Positions 47,586 to 58,700 of a DNA stretch of 64,000 bases are shown here, piece after piece. The notes under the pieces are model-generated. The model was given only the letters and a program-made list of their open reading frames with translations. It searched no databases and was not told the origin of the DNA. Positions within the stretch are counted from its first letter, which is position 1, and the number at the start of each line of letters is the position of its first letter. The stretch covers positions 62,001-126,000 of the forward strand of contig NZ_JABBPN010000010.1 of assembly GCF_012933385.1 (NCBI RefSeq), read 5' to 3'. The translations under genes were made by a program, and so were the position numbers. Source of the stretch: Paenibacillus lemnae (lineage in GTDB: Bacteria; Bacillota; Bacilli; Paenibacillales; Paenibacillaceae).

Positions 47586-50500
47586 TCAAATGGATTGGTA
47601 GTCCTCTGCTGTGAATGATTGTTCTCCGGCAGGAGCCTCCTCCCGAGGTGGTTCTGTGTCCGAAGCATTCTGGAACCCCTTAAACATTTCAGGTCTGGCC
47701 GCATCATGCAGAAACCCGCGATAGAAAGATACCTTCATGGAATCACCACTTGGATCCTCAACCCGCACTTTCAGTTCTGCATTACGTCCGGATTGGGTCT
47801 GCCCGTTCTGTGGGGAAACCAGTTCCGGCTTGTCTGGATTTTCTGCCGGAACCTCAAACCGAACGGTCTTCTCAGCCTTGTTGCCGGCATTGTCGATCGC
47901 TGTAATGGCCAGCTCCTGCGATCCTCCGTCCAGCTGCGAAGATGATGTATCCATTGGCAGCTGAATCTTCTTACCGTTCAGCTCTGCTGTAACTTCCTTC
48001 ACCCCTGCATGCACGTCCGTAACCTCTGCATCTAATGTAAATGGACCGCGATAAAGCTTTCCCTCTTCTATGCTTGGCGTGATAACGGGAGCCGTGTTGT
48101 CGACGGTAACTTCTACAGACTTGGTCAACTCCCCGCTAACCGCTGTAATTTCATGTTCCCCATCCTCCACTTGCGTGGTGTCCCAGGTATAGGCTTTGGA
48201 AATAAACTGATCTGTCGGGATGTTAAATTTGAAGCCGATCGACTCATGTTTGCCTGCAGAATCGCCCATTTTAATTTCCTGATCGACTCTTGCGTAGGCC
48301 GGGTCTTGAAGTACCGTACCGTTGGCCAGAATCAGCCGAATATTCCGAATTTCAAAATCATCTTTATTCTCTTCCACCCGCTCATCGAAAGGACCGGACT
48401 TGGAGCCTGCCCGAATATAGATGGTATTGTCTTCACCTTCGACCAGACGGCTGGCATCAATCGGATAGCTCAGTGTCTTATACGAAGGGATCGGGTCCAG
48501 GAAGGTGTACAGAATGGTCTCATCCTTCAGCTCTTCAGGACCCATCGTTATCGCATTTTTAAAATAATAATCTACATTTTTAGCTTCAAAGGCAAAATAC
48601 GCATCGTTTTCCAGTGCTTTTGCCGTACCAGCTGTTATATCCTTGCCATCAATGCGAAGGACAACCTGATCCGGTGAAGCATGCTCAGCGGTCCCCTTCA
48701 CTACTACGTTTCCGCTGAGAAGCTGACGCTCACTTACATTCAGACGAAGATCTGAACGATCTGCTCCTCCCGTAATGTCAACACGGTAGTTCGGGGATTG
48801 TGTTTCGTTAAAGCCGTCGGACACAACATAATAGTACTCCAGGTATTTTTTGCCGATGAGATCAGCCGAAGTGACTTCATGATGAAAATGACGGTCACCG
48901 TAATCTTCAAGCAGACGATAAGGCGTGTACTCCTGCTGAACATCGGATCTCATATACAGTGTGACAGACGCCACTTGTTTGTCATCCTGTGCCCAGCCTC
49001 TGATCTTGAAGCCTTGTCCCTGATCACTCTCCGTTACACCGGTCCGGTCTTCAATGATTGGAGCCACATCATCATTCTCGATATGGACGGGCTGTGCCGG
49101 CACTTGTTCGGCACTCCACTGTCCCGGTGTAGGAAACATCGATCCGCTGCTTATTTTAATCATGCGCTCTGTCCCGTTTACTGGATACTTGTACTGCAGG
49201 CCGGTATCTTCTTTCGTTTCAGTCTTACCATCCTCGTACTGCGTATCTGCATCATAGTAGGCCCCCGAAATCTCTCGGCCCGTATTGGTTTTCAGTACGA
49301 GCGCCCGCCGTCCGGAATTAGCCATTCCTGCACTTTCCATACGGAACAGCTGAACATCCTCCTGAAGTGAGGTGCTGTAATAGGTATTAAAATCTGCAGC
49401 CGTCAAAGACCTGTTCTTATCATTAATGATCCAGAACACCACAGACTCCCGGGAAGGAATCACCAGATCCTCCTTCGATGGTGACCAGATGACATCACCG
49501 GAAGCCCCCTTATCGGGGTAGCGGTAATACATTTTATAGTTGCTGTAATTCAGGTCACGGTCCGAATTGTTGAATACTTCGATAAACTCATAGCCATCCG
49601 CACCGCCGACATTCTTCGAATTCGGTACGAGTTCAGTCACGAGCAAAGGGGGTACCTGCTGCGAATCGAACTCCGGAAAATTCGAAACTTGCACAGACAT
49701 CCAGTCTGTCTGCAAAGTTTGTGTGCTGTCTTTTGCTGTGATCCGGTATTCCAGTGACGACTCCTCCAGCACACTGCCCTTCAGTACAGCTGAATACGAA
49801 CCGTCTTTAAGGTTCATTGATTGTACTGTATAGCGAGATTGAGAAGGTGTCTTATACTGCAGCGTTACCGTGACCTGATCCGGAACAGCACCACCCGGTT
49901 GGGATGGATTTATCGAAGCTTTAAATTCAACATCCTGATTCAAATCCACCGCCGTCAAGGGATCATGATTCAAAACAAATGAAACTGGTGACTCCTCTTC
50001 CGGTACCGCGATCTGATCCGGCTGAATCTGCCCCGGTGTTGCGCTCTGCGTTCCAGCACCCTCCATCATGACCATCTCTGTACTGCCTGTCACCGGCAGG
50101 GAATAAAAAATACCTTTATCCGGCTTGGTTTGCTCGTCGTTCTGGTATGCAGCACTGACGATAACCTGACCGCTGCCATCCTTGATTTCCAGCTTTCTCT
50201 CGGCGGAATTGGACATCCCGCCGCCGCCCTCTACGCGGAAAAGATTCACACCCTCAGCCAGCGAAGTGCTGTAATTCAAATTGAACTGTTCTACAGACAT
50301 TTCGGTATTCGCGATGTTCATCACCCACAGTACAATGGCTTGTCCGGCTGGAATCACGACATTCTCACTGCCAGGAACATTCCATACGCTTCCGTGATAT
50401 ACAAGCTCATAATCGTTCCAATTGATATCCTGTGCACTGTTGTTGTAGATTTCTACAAATTCATAAGCATCTGTCGCCGGCGAATATCCAGGTACATTGG

Positions 50501-50771
50501 TGCTGTCAGGAACCAGTTCTGTAATAAGCAATGGAGGCCCGCTGCTGTTTAAAGCCTGTATATCAACAGGGTTTCCTGCTGCTGGAGAATAAGCAGCCTC
50601 CGTTACGGACAGCACACCTTCCAGATTCTCATGTGATTCCATGATGTCTGTTGTATGTATAATTTCAGCGTCCTGAATGGGACTTGCATATCCTGCAGGG
50701 GCTGCCAAACCCATCAGCAGACTTCCGGCCGTTAAAACCGAGCCCCAGCGTTTGATGATTGTTTTATTCAA
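47586..50771 (-). pseudogene. 5' part of interrupted surface protein: two lamin-tail domains + Ig-like region
   Basis: 1061 residues from a TTG start (GGGGAG 11 nt upstream) with a signal peptide (KRWGSVLTAGSLLMGLAAPAGYA). Two lamin-tail domains follow (PPLLITELVPDSTNV...YEFVEIYNNS ~80-200; PPLLVTELVPNSKNV...YEFIEVFNNS ~375-500), then Ig/Big-like modules. The frame stops at TGA in DYQSI-stop-AKDGQ, in the middle of a region that reads on smoothly; a CGA (Arg) to TGA change would explain it. As is, the product would be secreted but not wall-anchored. Intact length would be ~1958 residues. Confidence 0.85.
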
Positions 50772-50881
50772 GTCTATTCACTCTCCCCAGGTTTCACAAA
50801 ATCGTTCTGCACATAAATATACATGCAGTTTGTAAAGCTGGGATGCTGCTTTGGTAAATGTTAAGCTGATTTATGTAAAAT

Positions 50882-50922
50882 AGGGCCGCCCCCAAGATCC
50901 AAGATCTTGTGGGACAGCCCCT
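50882..50922 (-). terminator. Terminator of the tre operon
   Basis: Long imperfect stem (GGGGCTGTCCCACAAGATC side, with its partner starting at 50883) around AAGATC/GATCTT, followed by TATTTT on the minus strand. Confidence 0.75.
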
Positions 50923-50944
50923 TTACTCTGCACTCCTGACATCG

Positions 50945-51673
50945 TCAGGATTCTTCTACTACGATTCTCCGGGCAAAATCGACGAACTGGAACTTGTCGA
51001 GACGATGGCGGGATTCTGTATACTGAAAAAGTGTGGTGTCTTCCAAATGAACATAACCTCGTACTACGACGACATGGGAATCTTCGCCGAGATCCATGAA
51101 GGATTGATCCAGCTCGTTCACCTGGTCCACCGTAATAATTTTCTCAGCATAACTGATTTTGAGCTGCAGGGTTTGTTCCAGATAATGATAAATGGAATCT
51201 GTTGTAATTTCCTTCGTTAATCCGCTCACAACATCGGCGAGCAGATAATCGATATCCAGGATGACCCGTTCGTTATCAATTTCACGGGCTCGAATCACTT
51301 TCCATACGAGATGGTCCGCAGATACCTTCAGTTCCCTTGCAATCTCTTCACCGGCCGGAACACATTCTGTAACATAAACGATGGTTCTGCTCAGATAACC
51401 CATTCTTTCAGACAGCTCTTTGTAGCTGACAAGACCAGACACAGGAAACTTTAATTTGCCATTGTTGAGAACAAAAGATCCCTTGCCCTTCACTTTGTTA
51501 ATATAACCGTGCTGAGCGAGCATATTCAAACCCTTGCGCACCGTTTCTCGCGAGGTATCATACGTCGCTGCAAACTCATGCTCAGAGGGCAATTTGCTCC
51601 CTGGCGGAAGAACGCCTGCGTCGATCTGTTGTGCCACTTCTTTATACAACGTCAGAAATATATTATTCTTCAT
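50945..51673 (-). CDS. treR: Trehalose operon repressor, GntR family
   Basis: 242 residues: N-terminal winged HTH (YKEVAQQIDAGVLPPGSKLPSEHEFAATYDTSRETVRKGLNMLAQHGYINKVKGKGSFVL) and a UTRA effector domain. In Bacillus TreR releases DNA when trehalose-6-phosphate binds. It is third in treA-treP-treR; two TreR-like operators lie at the operon promoter, giving autoregulation. Gap to treP is 57 bp. Confidence 0.93.
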   Translation of the reverse strand: MKNNIFLTLYKEVAQQIDAGVLPPGSKLPSEHEFAATYDTSRETVRKGLNMLAQHGYINKVKGKGSFVLNNGKLKFPVSGLVSYKELSERMGYLSRTIVYVTECVPAGEEIARELKVSADHLVWKVIRAREIDNERVILDIDYLLADVVSGLTKEITTDSIYHYLEQTLQLKISYAEKIITVDQVNELDQSFMDLGEDSHVVVVRGYVHLEDTTLFQYTESRHRLDKFQFVDFARRIVVEES

Positions 51674-51730
51674 CCTTGATCACCACTTATTATGGTATCA
51701 CACTTACAGCAGTATAGGTTACGAGAGAAA

Positions 51731-53746
51731 CTATTCTTCCGTAATGGCTATACGCAGAATCCGGGTTTCTCCCTGAACGGCTCGCCCTTCAAACTCTTCA
51801 ACTGCACCGGCATGGTTTTGTCCGTCCGGTATGATTACCGGCGTGATAATTGGCAGACCGGCACGCTCGATGGCTTCCATATCAAACTCAAGAAGAAGCT
51901 GACCTTTGGTAATACTCATGCCTGTCTCGGCATGGGTCGTAAATCCTTCCCCTTTCAGGGACACAGTGTTGATGCCCACATGGATCAGCAGCTGAATTCC
52001 TCGTGCATCCTCAAGAATAAGGGCATGCTTGCTCTTGATCACATGGGCAACCGTTCCATCAAATGGAGCATATACTTTTCCTTCAGACGGACGAATGGCC
52101 ACACCTTGTCCCATCTGCTTCTCAGCAAATGCTGGATCAGGTACCTGAGATAAAGGAACGACTTCCCCATGGATGGGAGCAAAAATATCCAGAAACGCTG
52201 CATCTGACGTAAGTGCTTCTTCAGCATCAGTTTTTACACGCTGTTCCGTTGCAGCCTCTCTGATAGGCTGGTCAACGCTCACCGGTTCAGCATCACAATC
52301 CTGTCCCAGCGCTGCCGGCGCTTTTCTCGCGCTTCTTGCCATCTGCAGTTTGCCGTACAGCAGCGTACCTGTGAAAGGTATGATTAACACGATCGCCATA
52401 CCGATAAAGAACACGCCCCACTGGTTCGGGAAGATGGACAAGAATCCAGGAATACCGCCAACGCCAATGGAATTCGCTAATACGTTATTCATAGCCAGCA
52501 GCACCCCGGCAATCCCGGAACCAACCAGTCCGAAAATAAATGGATACTTGTGCCGCAGGTTCACACCAAAGATCGCTGGCTCGGTCACGCCTAAGAATGC
52601 CGAGACCGAGGAGGTTACTGCAAGTCCCTTGGATTTCTGTTCTCTGTAGATGAACATCATGGCCAGTGCCGAAGCACCTTGTGCAATATTAGATAATGCC
52701 AGCATCGGCCACAGGAATGTCCCGTTTTGACTGCCAAGAAGCTGGACATCGACGGCCAGGAACGTATGGTGCATCCCGGTAATGACCAGGACAGCATACA
52801 AACCGCCATAGATCAAACCACCCAGGGCCGAGAAGGAATCAAAGATACTAATCAGACCGGAGGTCAGGAAATTACCAATAGCAAAGGTGATCGGTCCGAC
52901 CAGGATAAAGGCCAGGAAGCCTGTAATAAGCAGGGCAACCGGCGCTACGACCAGCAGCTTGATGGAATCATGAACACGTTTGTCCAGGAACCGTTCAATC
53001 TTCGCCAAGATGTATGCCGATACCAGAACCGGCAGCACCTGTCCCTGGTAACCGATGCTTTCGACCTCTAATCCGAACAAATTCCATACTGGAACGGTTC
53101 CCTCCAGCTTCGCGTCAGCATATTGATAAGCGCTTAGTAGACCCGGATTCACCAGAATCAAGCCCAGGACGATACCCAGCAGCGGATTCCCGCCGAACTG
53201 CCGGGCGGCAGACCAACCGATCAGCACAGGCAGAAAGGTAAAGGCCGTACCGGCAATCAGATTAATCATGGCAGCCGTATCCGTCCACTGCGGATGCACC
53301 TGAATCAGAGACAGGCCTTCGTAGAAAATGCCCGCTCCGGTCAGGATATTGTTAATTCCCAGCAGCAGACCCGCCATAACAATAGCAGGCAGGATGGGAA
53401 TGAAGATATCTGCCAGTGTCTTGATGGCCCGCTGCAGCGGATTCTGCTTCTTGCTGGCCAATGTCTTCACATCATCTTTAGAGGCTCTGCTCCCGCCTGT
53501 GATATCAATCAACTCTTCATATACCTGGTCTACTAGACCAGGTCCAATGACGACTTGAAACTGACCCTGTGAAGAAAACTGGCCTTTGACCAGATCATTG
53601 CTGTCCAGTGCTTGTGCGTTCACCTTGCTTTCGTCCGCAAGAGAAAACCTGAGACGGGTTACACAGTGGGTAGCTGCTTCAATATTGTCCTTGCCCCCGA
53701 TAGCCTGAACGATCTCTTCTACCTGTTTACGTTCATATTTGGCCAT
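51731..53746 (-). CDS. treP: PTS trehalose transporter, EIIBCA fusion
   Basis: 671 residues. EIIB (1-~85, phospho-Cys28 in ATHCVTRLRF), EIIC (~105-470, ten or so membrane segments, GVTEPAIFGVNLR), a charged linker, and a Crr-type EIIA (~515-655; FAPIHGEVVPL and phospho-His in LLIHVGINTV). It imports trehalose and delivers trehalose-6-phosphate. B. subtilis TreP lacks the EIIA part, so this version is self-sufficient for the last transfer from HPr. AGGAGG lies before ATG; 37 bp after treA. Confidence 0.95.
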   Translation of the reverse strand: MAKYERKQVEEIVQAIGGKDNIEAATHCVTRLRFSLADESKVNAQALDSNDLVKGQFSSQGQFQVVIGPGLVDQVYEELIDITGGSRASKDDVKTLASKKQNPLQRAIKTLADIFIPILPAIVMAGLLLGINNILTGAGIFYEGLSLIQVHPQWTDTAAMINLIAGTAFTFLPVLIGWSAARQFGGNPLLGIVLGLILVNPGLLSAYQYADAKLEGTVPVWNLFGLEVESIGYQGQVLPVLVSAYILAKIERFLDKRVHDSIKLLVVAPVALLITGFLAFILVGPITFAIGNFLTSGLISIFDSFSALGGLIYGGLYAVLVITGMHHTFLAVDVQLLGSQNGTFLWPMLALSNIAQGASALAMMFIYREQKSKGLAVTSSVSAFLGVTEPAIFGVNLRHKYPFIFGLVGSGIAGVLLAMNNVLANSIGVGGIPGFLSIFPNQWGVFFIGMAIVLIIPFTGTLLYGKLQMARSARKAPAALGQDCDAEPVSVDQPIREAATEQRVKTDAEEALTSDAAFLDIFAPIHGEVVPLSQVPDPAFAEKQMGQGVAIRPSEGKVYAPFDGTVAHVIKSKHALILEDARGIQLLIHVGINTVSLKGEGFTTHAETGMSITKGQLLLEFDMEAIERAGLPIITPVIIPDGQNHAGAVEEFEGRAVQGETRILRIAITEE

Positions 53747-53783
53747 ACCGCTGGCCTCCTGTCATTTTAGAATAGAATGCTAG

Positions 53784-55493
53784 TTAATTGATCAGCCACA
53801 TGTAAGATCCATAAGGCTGGAGTCTCACAATCTCAGCCAGTGGTGGTGCTTCCACCGTGTTCCCCAGCATCAGTTCTGCCTCCGCTTTGAGATCAAGCTC
53901 TTTAAAAAAGGCATCCGGGAACCTGAATGACACTTCCTGATCACTAAAATTGGAAATCACAACAACCGTCTGCTGTTTATTGACTCTGGCATACGCATAC
54001 ACCTGGGGATGACCTTCATCAAGACGAACATATCGGCCGTCCGTCAGCACCGGAACCGTTTTGCGAAACTCAATCAGCTTGCGATAATGATGATAGATGG
54101 AACCCGGGTCGTCCATTTCCAACTGAGCATTGATCTCCCGATATCGTTCGTCTATTTTTATCCATGGAGTTCCGCTTGTAAAACCAGCCTGCTCACGATC
54201 GTCCCAAGACATGGGCAGACGTGCATTATCCCGTGAACGAACCGAAATAATATGAGCAGCTTCTTCCGCTGATTTTCCTTTTTCCTGGAGAATGTCATAC
54301 ATGTTCCTGGATTCCACGTCCCGGAATTCATTCATATCATTCCATTTTGGATCCGGCATTCCGATCTCTTCCCCCTGATACACATATGGCGTACCTTGAA
54401 GACCATGAACTGTTGTGGCCAGGAGCTTTGCACTTTCCTTACGATAACGGCGATCGTCGGTAAACCGGGTCAATGCACGAGGCTGATCATGGTTATTCCA
54501 GAACAGTGCGTTCCAGCCTCCACCCTCATACATACCAATCTGCCAGCGTGACAATACTCTTTTCAATTCTTCGAAATCATAAGGCATCAGCTCCCATTTC
54601 TGCCCGTTCGGGTAGTCCACTTTCAAGTGGTGAAAGCTGAACGTCATGGAGAACTCGTTCTCCTCCGGTCTCGAATACTGAATGCAGTGTTCCAGTGTCG
54701 TCGAAGACATTTCACCAACAGTAACGAGATTGTAGGGGCGGAACACCTTTTCATTTAATTCCTTCACATACTCATGGACTCTTGGACCGTCTGTATAAAA
54801 TTTACGTCCGTCTCCAGGAGGAATTGATCCGTCATCATCTGGAAAATCCTGATTTTTGGAGATCAGGTTGATGACATCCAGACGGAATCCATCCACTCCT
54901 TTTTGAGCCCAGAACGTAAGCAGTTCCACGACTTCCTGGCGTACCTTCTCATTTTCCCAATTGAGATCCGCCTGTGTCTTATCGAACAGTGTCAAATAAT
55001 ATTGTCCGGTCTCCTCATCAAGCTGCCATGCTGGTCCGCCAAACTTTGACTGCCAGTTATTCGGCGGCCCGCCATCCGATGCCGGTTCCTTCCAGATATA
55101 ATAATCTCGATATGGATTATCCTTAGAGGATGCAGCTTCCTTGAACCAGCGATGCTCTATAGAGGAGTGATTCACCACAATATCGATCATCAAATGCATG
55201 TCCCTGCTCTTGAGTTCTGAAACCAGTTCATCAAAGTCGTCCATCGTTCCGTAAGCGGGGTCAATATTATAGTAATCTGCCACATCGTAACCGTTATCAT
55301 TCTGTGGAGACACATAGACCGGCTGCAGCCATACAATATCAATGCCGAGCCCTTTTATATAATCAAGCTTTTTCGTTAATCCCCGGATATCCCCTGTACC
55401 GCTGCCTGTAGTGTCATGGAAGCTTTTCGGATACACCTGATAAACAGTAGAAGTTCTCCACCAGTCCTGGGTAGGCTTTTCTGTCAATTTCAT
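53784..55493 (-). CDS. treA: Alpha,alpha-phosphotrehalase
   Basis: 569-residue GH13 enzyme that splits trehalose-6-phosphate into glucose and glucose-6-phosphate. Catalytic triad: Asp206 (GFRLDVINL), Glu261 (VGEMSS), Asp336 (NNHDQPR); the start WWRTSTVYQVYPKSFHD is typical of TreA/TreC rather than oligo-1,6-glucosidase, and the tre context agrees. AAGGAGGAG precedes ATG. First gene of the operon, an order different from the treP-treA-treR of B. subtilis. Confidence 0.95.
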   Translation of the reverse strand: MKLTEKPTQDWWRTSTVYQVYPKSFHDTTGSGTGDIRGLTKKLDYIKGLGIDIVWLQPVYVSPQNDNGYDVADYYNIDPAYGTMDDFDELVSELKSRDMHLMIDIVVNHSSIEHRWFKEAASSKDNPYRDYYIWKEPASDGGPPNNWQSKFGGPAWQLDEETGQYYLTLFDKTQADLNWENEKVRQEVVELLTFWAQKGVDGFRLDVINLISKNQDFPDDDGSIPPGDGRKFYTDGPRVHEYVKELNEKVFRPYNLVTVGEMSSTTLEHCIQYSRPEENEFSMTFSFHHLKVDYPNGQKWELMPYDFEELKRVLSRWQIGMYEGGGWNALFWNNHDQPRALTRFTDDRRYRKESAKLLATTVHGLQGTPYVYQGEEIGMPDPKWNDMNEFRDVESRNMYDILQEKGKSAEEAAHIISVRSRDNARLPMSWDDREQAGFTSGTPWIKIDERYREINAQLEMDDPGSIYHHYRKLIEFRKTVPVLTDGRYVRLDEGHPQVYAYARVNKQQTVVVISNFSDQEVSFRFPDAFFKELDLKAEAELMLGNTVEAPPLAEIVRLQPYGSYMWLIN

Positions 55494-55514
55494 ACCGACA
55501 CTCCTCCTTCTTAT

Positions 55515-55570
55515 CTTGTATATACAGGTTGTTGCTCAAATATCATATCCCTGTATATACAAGGTGTCAA
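55515..55570 (-). promoter_or_regulatory. tre operon promoter with two TreR operators
   Basis: Minus strand -35 TTGACA (55565-55570), 17-nt spacer, -10 TATGAT (55542-55547). Palindrome CCTGTATATACAAGG (55550-55564) fills the spacer, and a mirror copy CTTGTATATACAGG (55515-55528) lies just past the start of transcription, 34 bp away centre to centre. Both contain the TTGTATATACAA-like core of Bacillus tre operators. Confidence 0.8.
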
Positions 55571-55639
55571 CCATATACCTATTAATACCCTGTTTGGACA
55601 GGTTTCAGTCGCATGAGCATATGAATTGTGAAATGTACA

Positions 55640-55705
55640 CAAAAAAGCATCTTTCCATCCCGCTTTTCCTCGTTATAATCGGGGATTAGCGTTCGAAAGA
55701 TGCTT
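55640..55705 (-). terminator. Terminator of the hybrid kinase gene
   Basis: Stem 55645-55655 with 55695-55705 (AAGCATCTTTC and complement), long loop, six T on the minus strand. Confidence 0.8.
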
Positions 55706-55733
55706 CGTGTATCTCCTGTTTTTTATTTAAATT

Positions 55734-58700
55734 TTATTCTGTCTGTGCTATGCCCGGCTTCCCTTCCAAGAGAGGTTTATACGGTTCAAACCAGTGGCCC
55801 AGCACTCTTTTGACTTCAGAAACAAAGACCGGTTTGCTGATGAAATCATGCATCCCATAGGCGAGACAGGTATCTTTATCATTCTGCTGAGCAAAAGCCG
55901 TCACCGCTACGATAATGGGTGAATGGTTGTTGTCCAGTTGAAGAATGCGCTCTGTCGCTTCATAACCATTTAGTTCGGGCATTTGTATATCCATGAAAAT
56001 AAGATCATAGTTCTTTCGCTCCGCAGCACGGACCGCTGCACATCCATTTTCCGCAGCATCTGCTTGGATGCCAAGCTTCTCCAATATTTTATTCAACAGA
56101 ATCCGGTTAATATCATTGTCATCCACAATCAGTACCTTCAAGAAACCGGTTACGGTATCATCAGATTTGATCGGCTTCAAACTGTTCTTGATGCCATCCT
56201 GCATGGCATATCCGGCTTTCTCCTCATCCGGTTCCTGATTTCCAAGAGGAAGGGTAAAGAAAAATGTGGAGCCTTTTGGCACATTGCTCATCATTCCGAT
56301 ATTTCCGCCCATGAGCTCCACCAGTTTTTTGCATATCGCTAATCCTAACCCGGTCCCGCCATATTTCAGATTGATGGAAGGATGGAGCTGGGAGAATGAC
56401 TGAAACAAAAGCTCTCTTTTTTCCTCAGAAATGCCGATGCCCGTGTCTGAAACCGTGATTTCGAGAGACGAGTTACCGTTCTCCGGAGCATTATAAGCAG
56501 GCTTCACTTCAATATGAACACGGCCTTCATCTGTAAACTTGATGGCATTGCCTACCAGATTGACTAACACCTGCCGAAAGCGGCCTTCGTCCCCATGGAC
56601 AAGCTCAGGTATCTGAGGGTCGATGTCAGATCGTAAATCAATTCCTTTCTCCATCGCCTTGGGGAGGAACAGGTCCATGACATTACCCACGATTCCGTGA
56701 ATGGAAAACGGATCATTGCTGAGCTCCATTTTGCCGGCTTCCAGTTTGCTGAAATCCAAAATTTCATTCAAAATACGCAGCAGTGCCGCGCAGCTCGTCT
56801 GGATCGTATTCAAAAAACTACGCTGTTCCTCTGTTAACGGAGTCTCGTCCAGCAAATCGGCCATCCCCATAATTCCGTTCATCGGCGTGCGGATTTCATG
56901 ACTCATAATAGCCAGATATTCCGACTTTGCCTGATCCGCCCGCTCCGCCAATTCCTTCGCCCGCAGGATTTCTTTCTCAGAAGTGACATCCCGGAATACT
57001 ACAACGGCTCCTTTATGTTCACCCTTGTCCATAATCGGTGTTACTTGATAGTGTGCCATGAAACTGGATCCGTCTTTACGAAGCAGCACCGTTTCACATG
57101 CCATCAACCTCTTACTGTTTTGGATCGCATGTAGAATATCACTATTTTCGGAATTGATATTCGCTTTGGTATGAAACTGACTCATACACTCATCGTATGC
57201 CTGTCCGATAATTTCATCGGGGTGAATCTGAAGCATTTGGGCGCCAGCCGGGTTGATAAACATCGGTTTTGCTTCTGCATCAAATCCAATAATGCCCTCG
57301 TTCACATTGTTCAAAATCAAGTTGTATTCACTGCTCAGTTTCTCGATTTCTTCTACATACCGTTTACGGTCAGTGATATCGTATGATATGCCGTATACCC
57401 CAACAATTTCTCCTTCTACAATAATCGGAATGTTTGTTGAGTTGATTTCAACCAGACTTCCGTCCTTATGGATGATCGTAAGATCGTAGCTTTGCGGCTG
57501 TCCCTGTTTGGCCAATTCGAAGTGATAGTTTGTTTTGTCCATATCTTTGGGATGAACAAGCGGTCCCCAGTACATGCCGATCAGATCTTCCAGAGTGTAA
57601 CCGGTCAGCTCTTGCAAATTTGCATTTGCCGTTAAGTAATCCCCGTTCAGGTTCATGGAATACACCGCAAAGGGATTATGGTCAAACAGTGATTTATATC
57701 GCTGCTGGCTCTCCTGCAGCATCTTTTCAGCCTGCCGCCGTTCATGAATATCCCGGGAAATCGAAATAATCATCGTCACATTTCCCTCGGAATCCATCTG
57801 TACTCTGCTGGAGGTTTCAAACCACATATATGTTCCGTTTTTGTGTCGAAGACGCAGGGTGACATGTTCATGCTCCCGGCTGCTGTCTCTTTCCAAATAT
57901 TGAGCGACCGCAGCATGATCATCAGGATGAATGAAATCAAATCCGCTGCATCCCAAAATTTCTTCCGGATCATAACCGAGCTTGGTCTTAGAAACTGGAG
58001 ACGAGTATATCATCGTTGCTGCTTCATCTGGCTCATGCAAGGTAATCCAATCCGCCGAAGCATCGGCGATGAGTCGGTACATCCGCTCGCTGACCCTCAG
58101 CTTTTCTTCCATTTCATATGAATCGGTTATATCTTGATTGACGCCAAAGATACTGACCGCCTGATCGTTATTCCCTTTTGTGATTTCCCACGTACTCCGC
58201 ATGGTTTTACGGGTTCCATCCGGTAACAGGATCTTAAAGATAACGTCATCTCCATGCCCGTTTTCCACACTATGCTTCAGGCTGTCCTTAACCCGGTATA
58301 AATCCTGTGGATGAATCCATTGGTAGATCGATTCCGGCGATTCGGAAATGAGCTCAATCCCCCCTCCAAACATCTCTCGAAGTTCAGGTGAACAAAATAA
58401 AGTCCCGCTTTCAAAATCCCATTCCCAGGAGCCGATCTGAATCATTTTTTGTGCATAAGTCCACATCATCAGCTCTCGTCTCTGCTCTGTTACTTCTCTG
58501 GCTACTGACATGAGCCCCGCATGGCCTCCAGGCATTTCCTCGACCGACGTTTCTTCCGTATGCATCCAGATCACTCGGCCGTCCTGATGTCGCAGTTTCT
58601 GCAGAAACGCTGACTGCTTCCTTTTCACAGCGCTGCATGCATTTGTATCCAGATCGTCCAGCATGAGCTCAAATTCAGACCGGTGCTTGCCGATCATGTC

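Noticed and set aside
47586..47588. TGA as selenocysteine or as tryptophan codon
   Set aside because: No SECIS-like hairpin or selenoprotein context was seen, other genes end normally at TGA, and Arg (CGA) fits as the ancestral codon.
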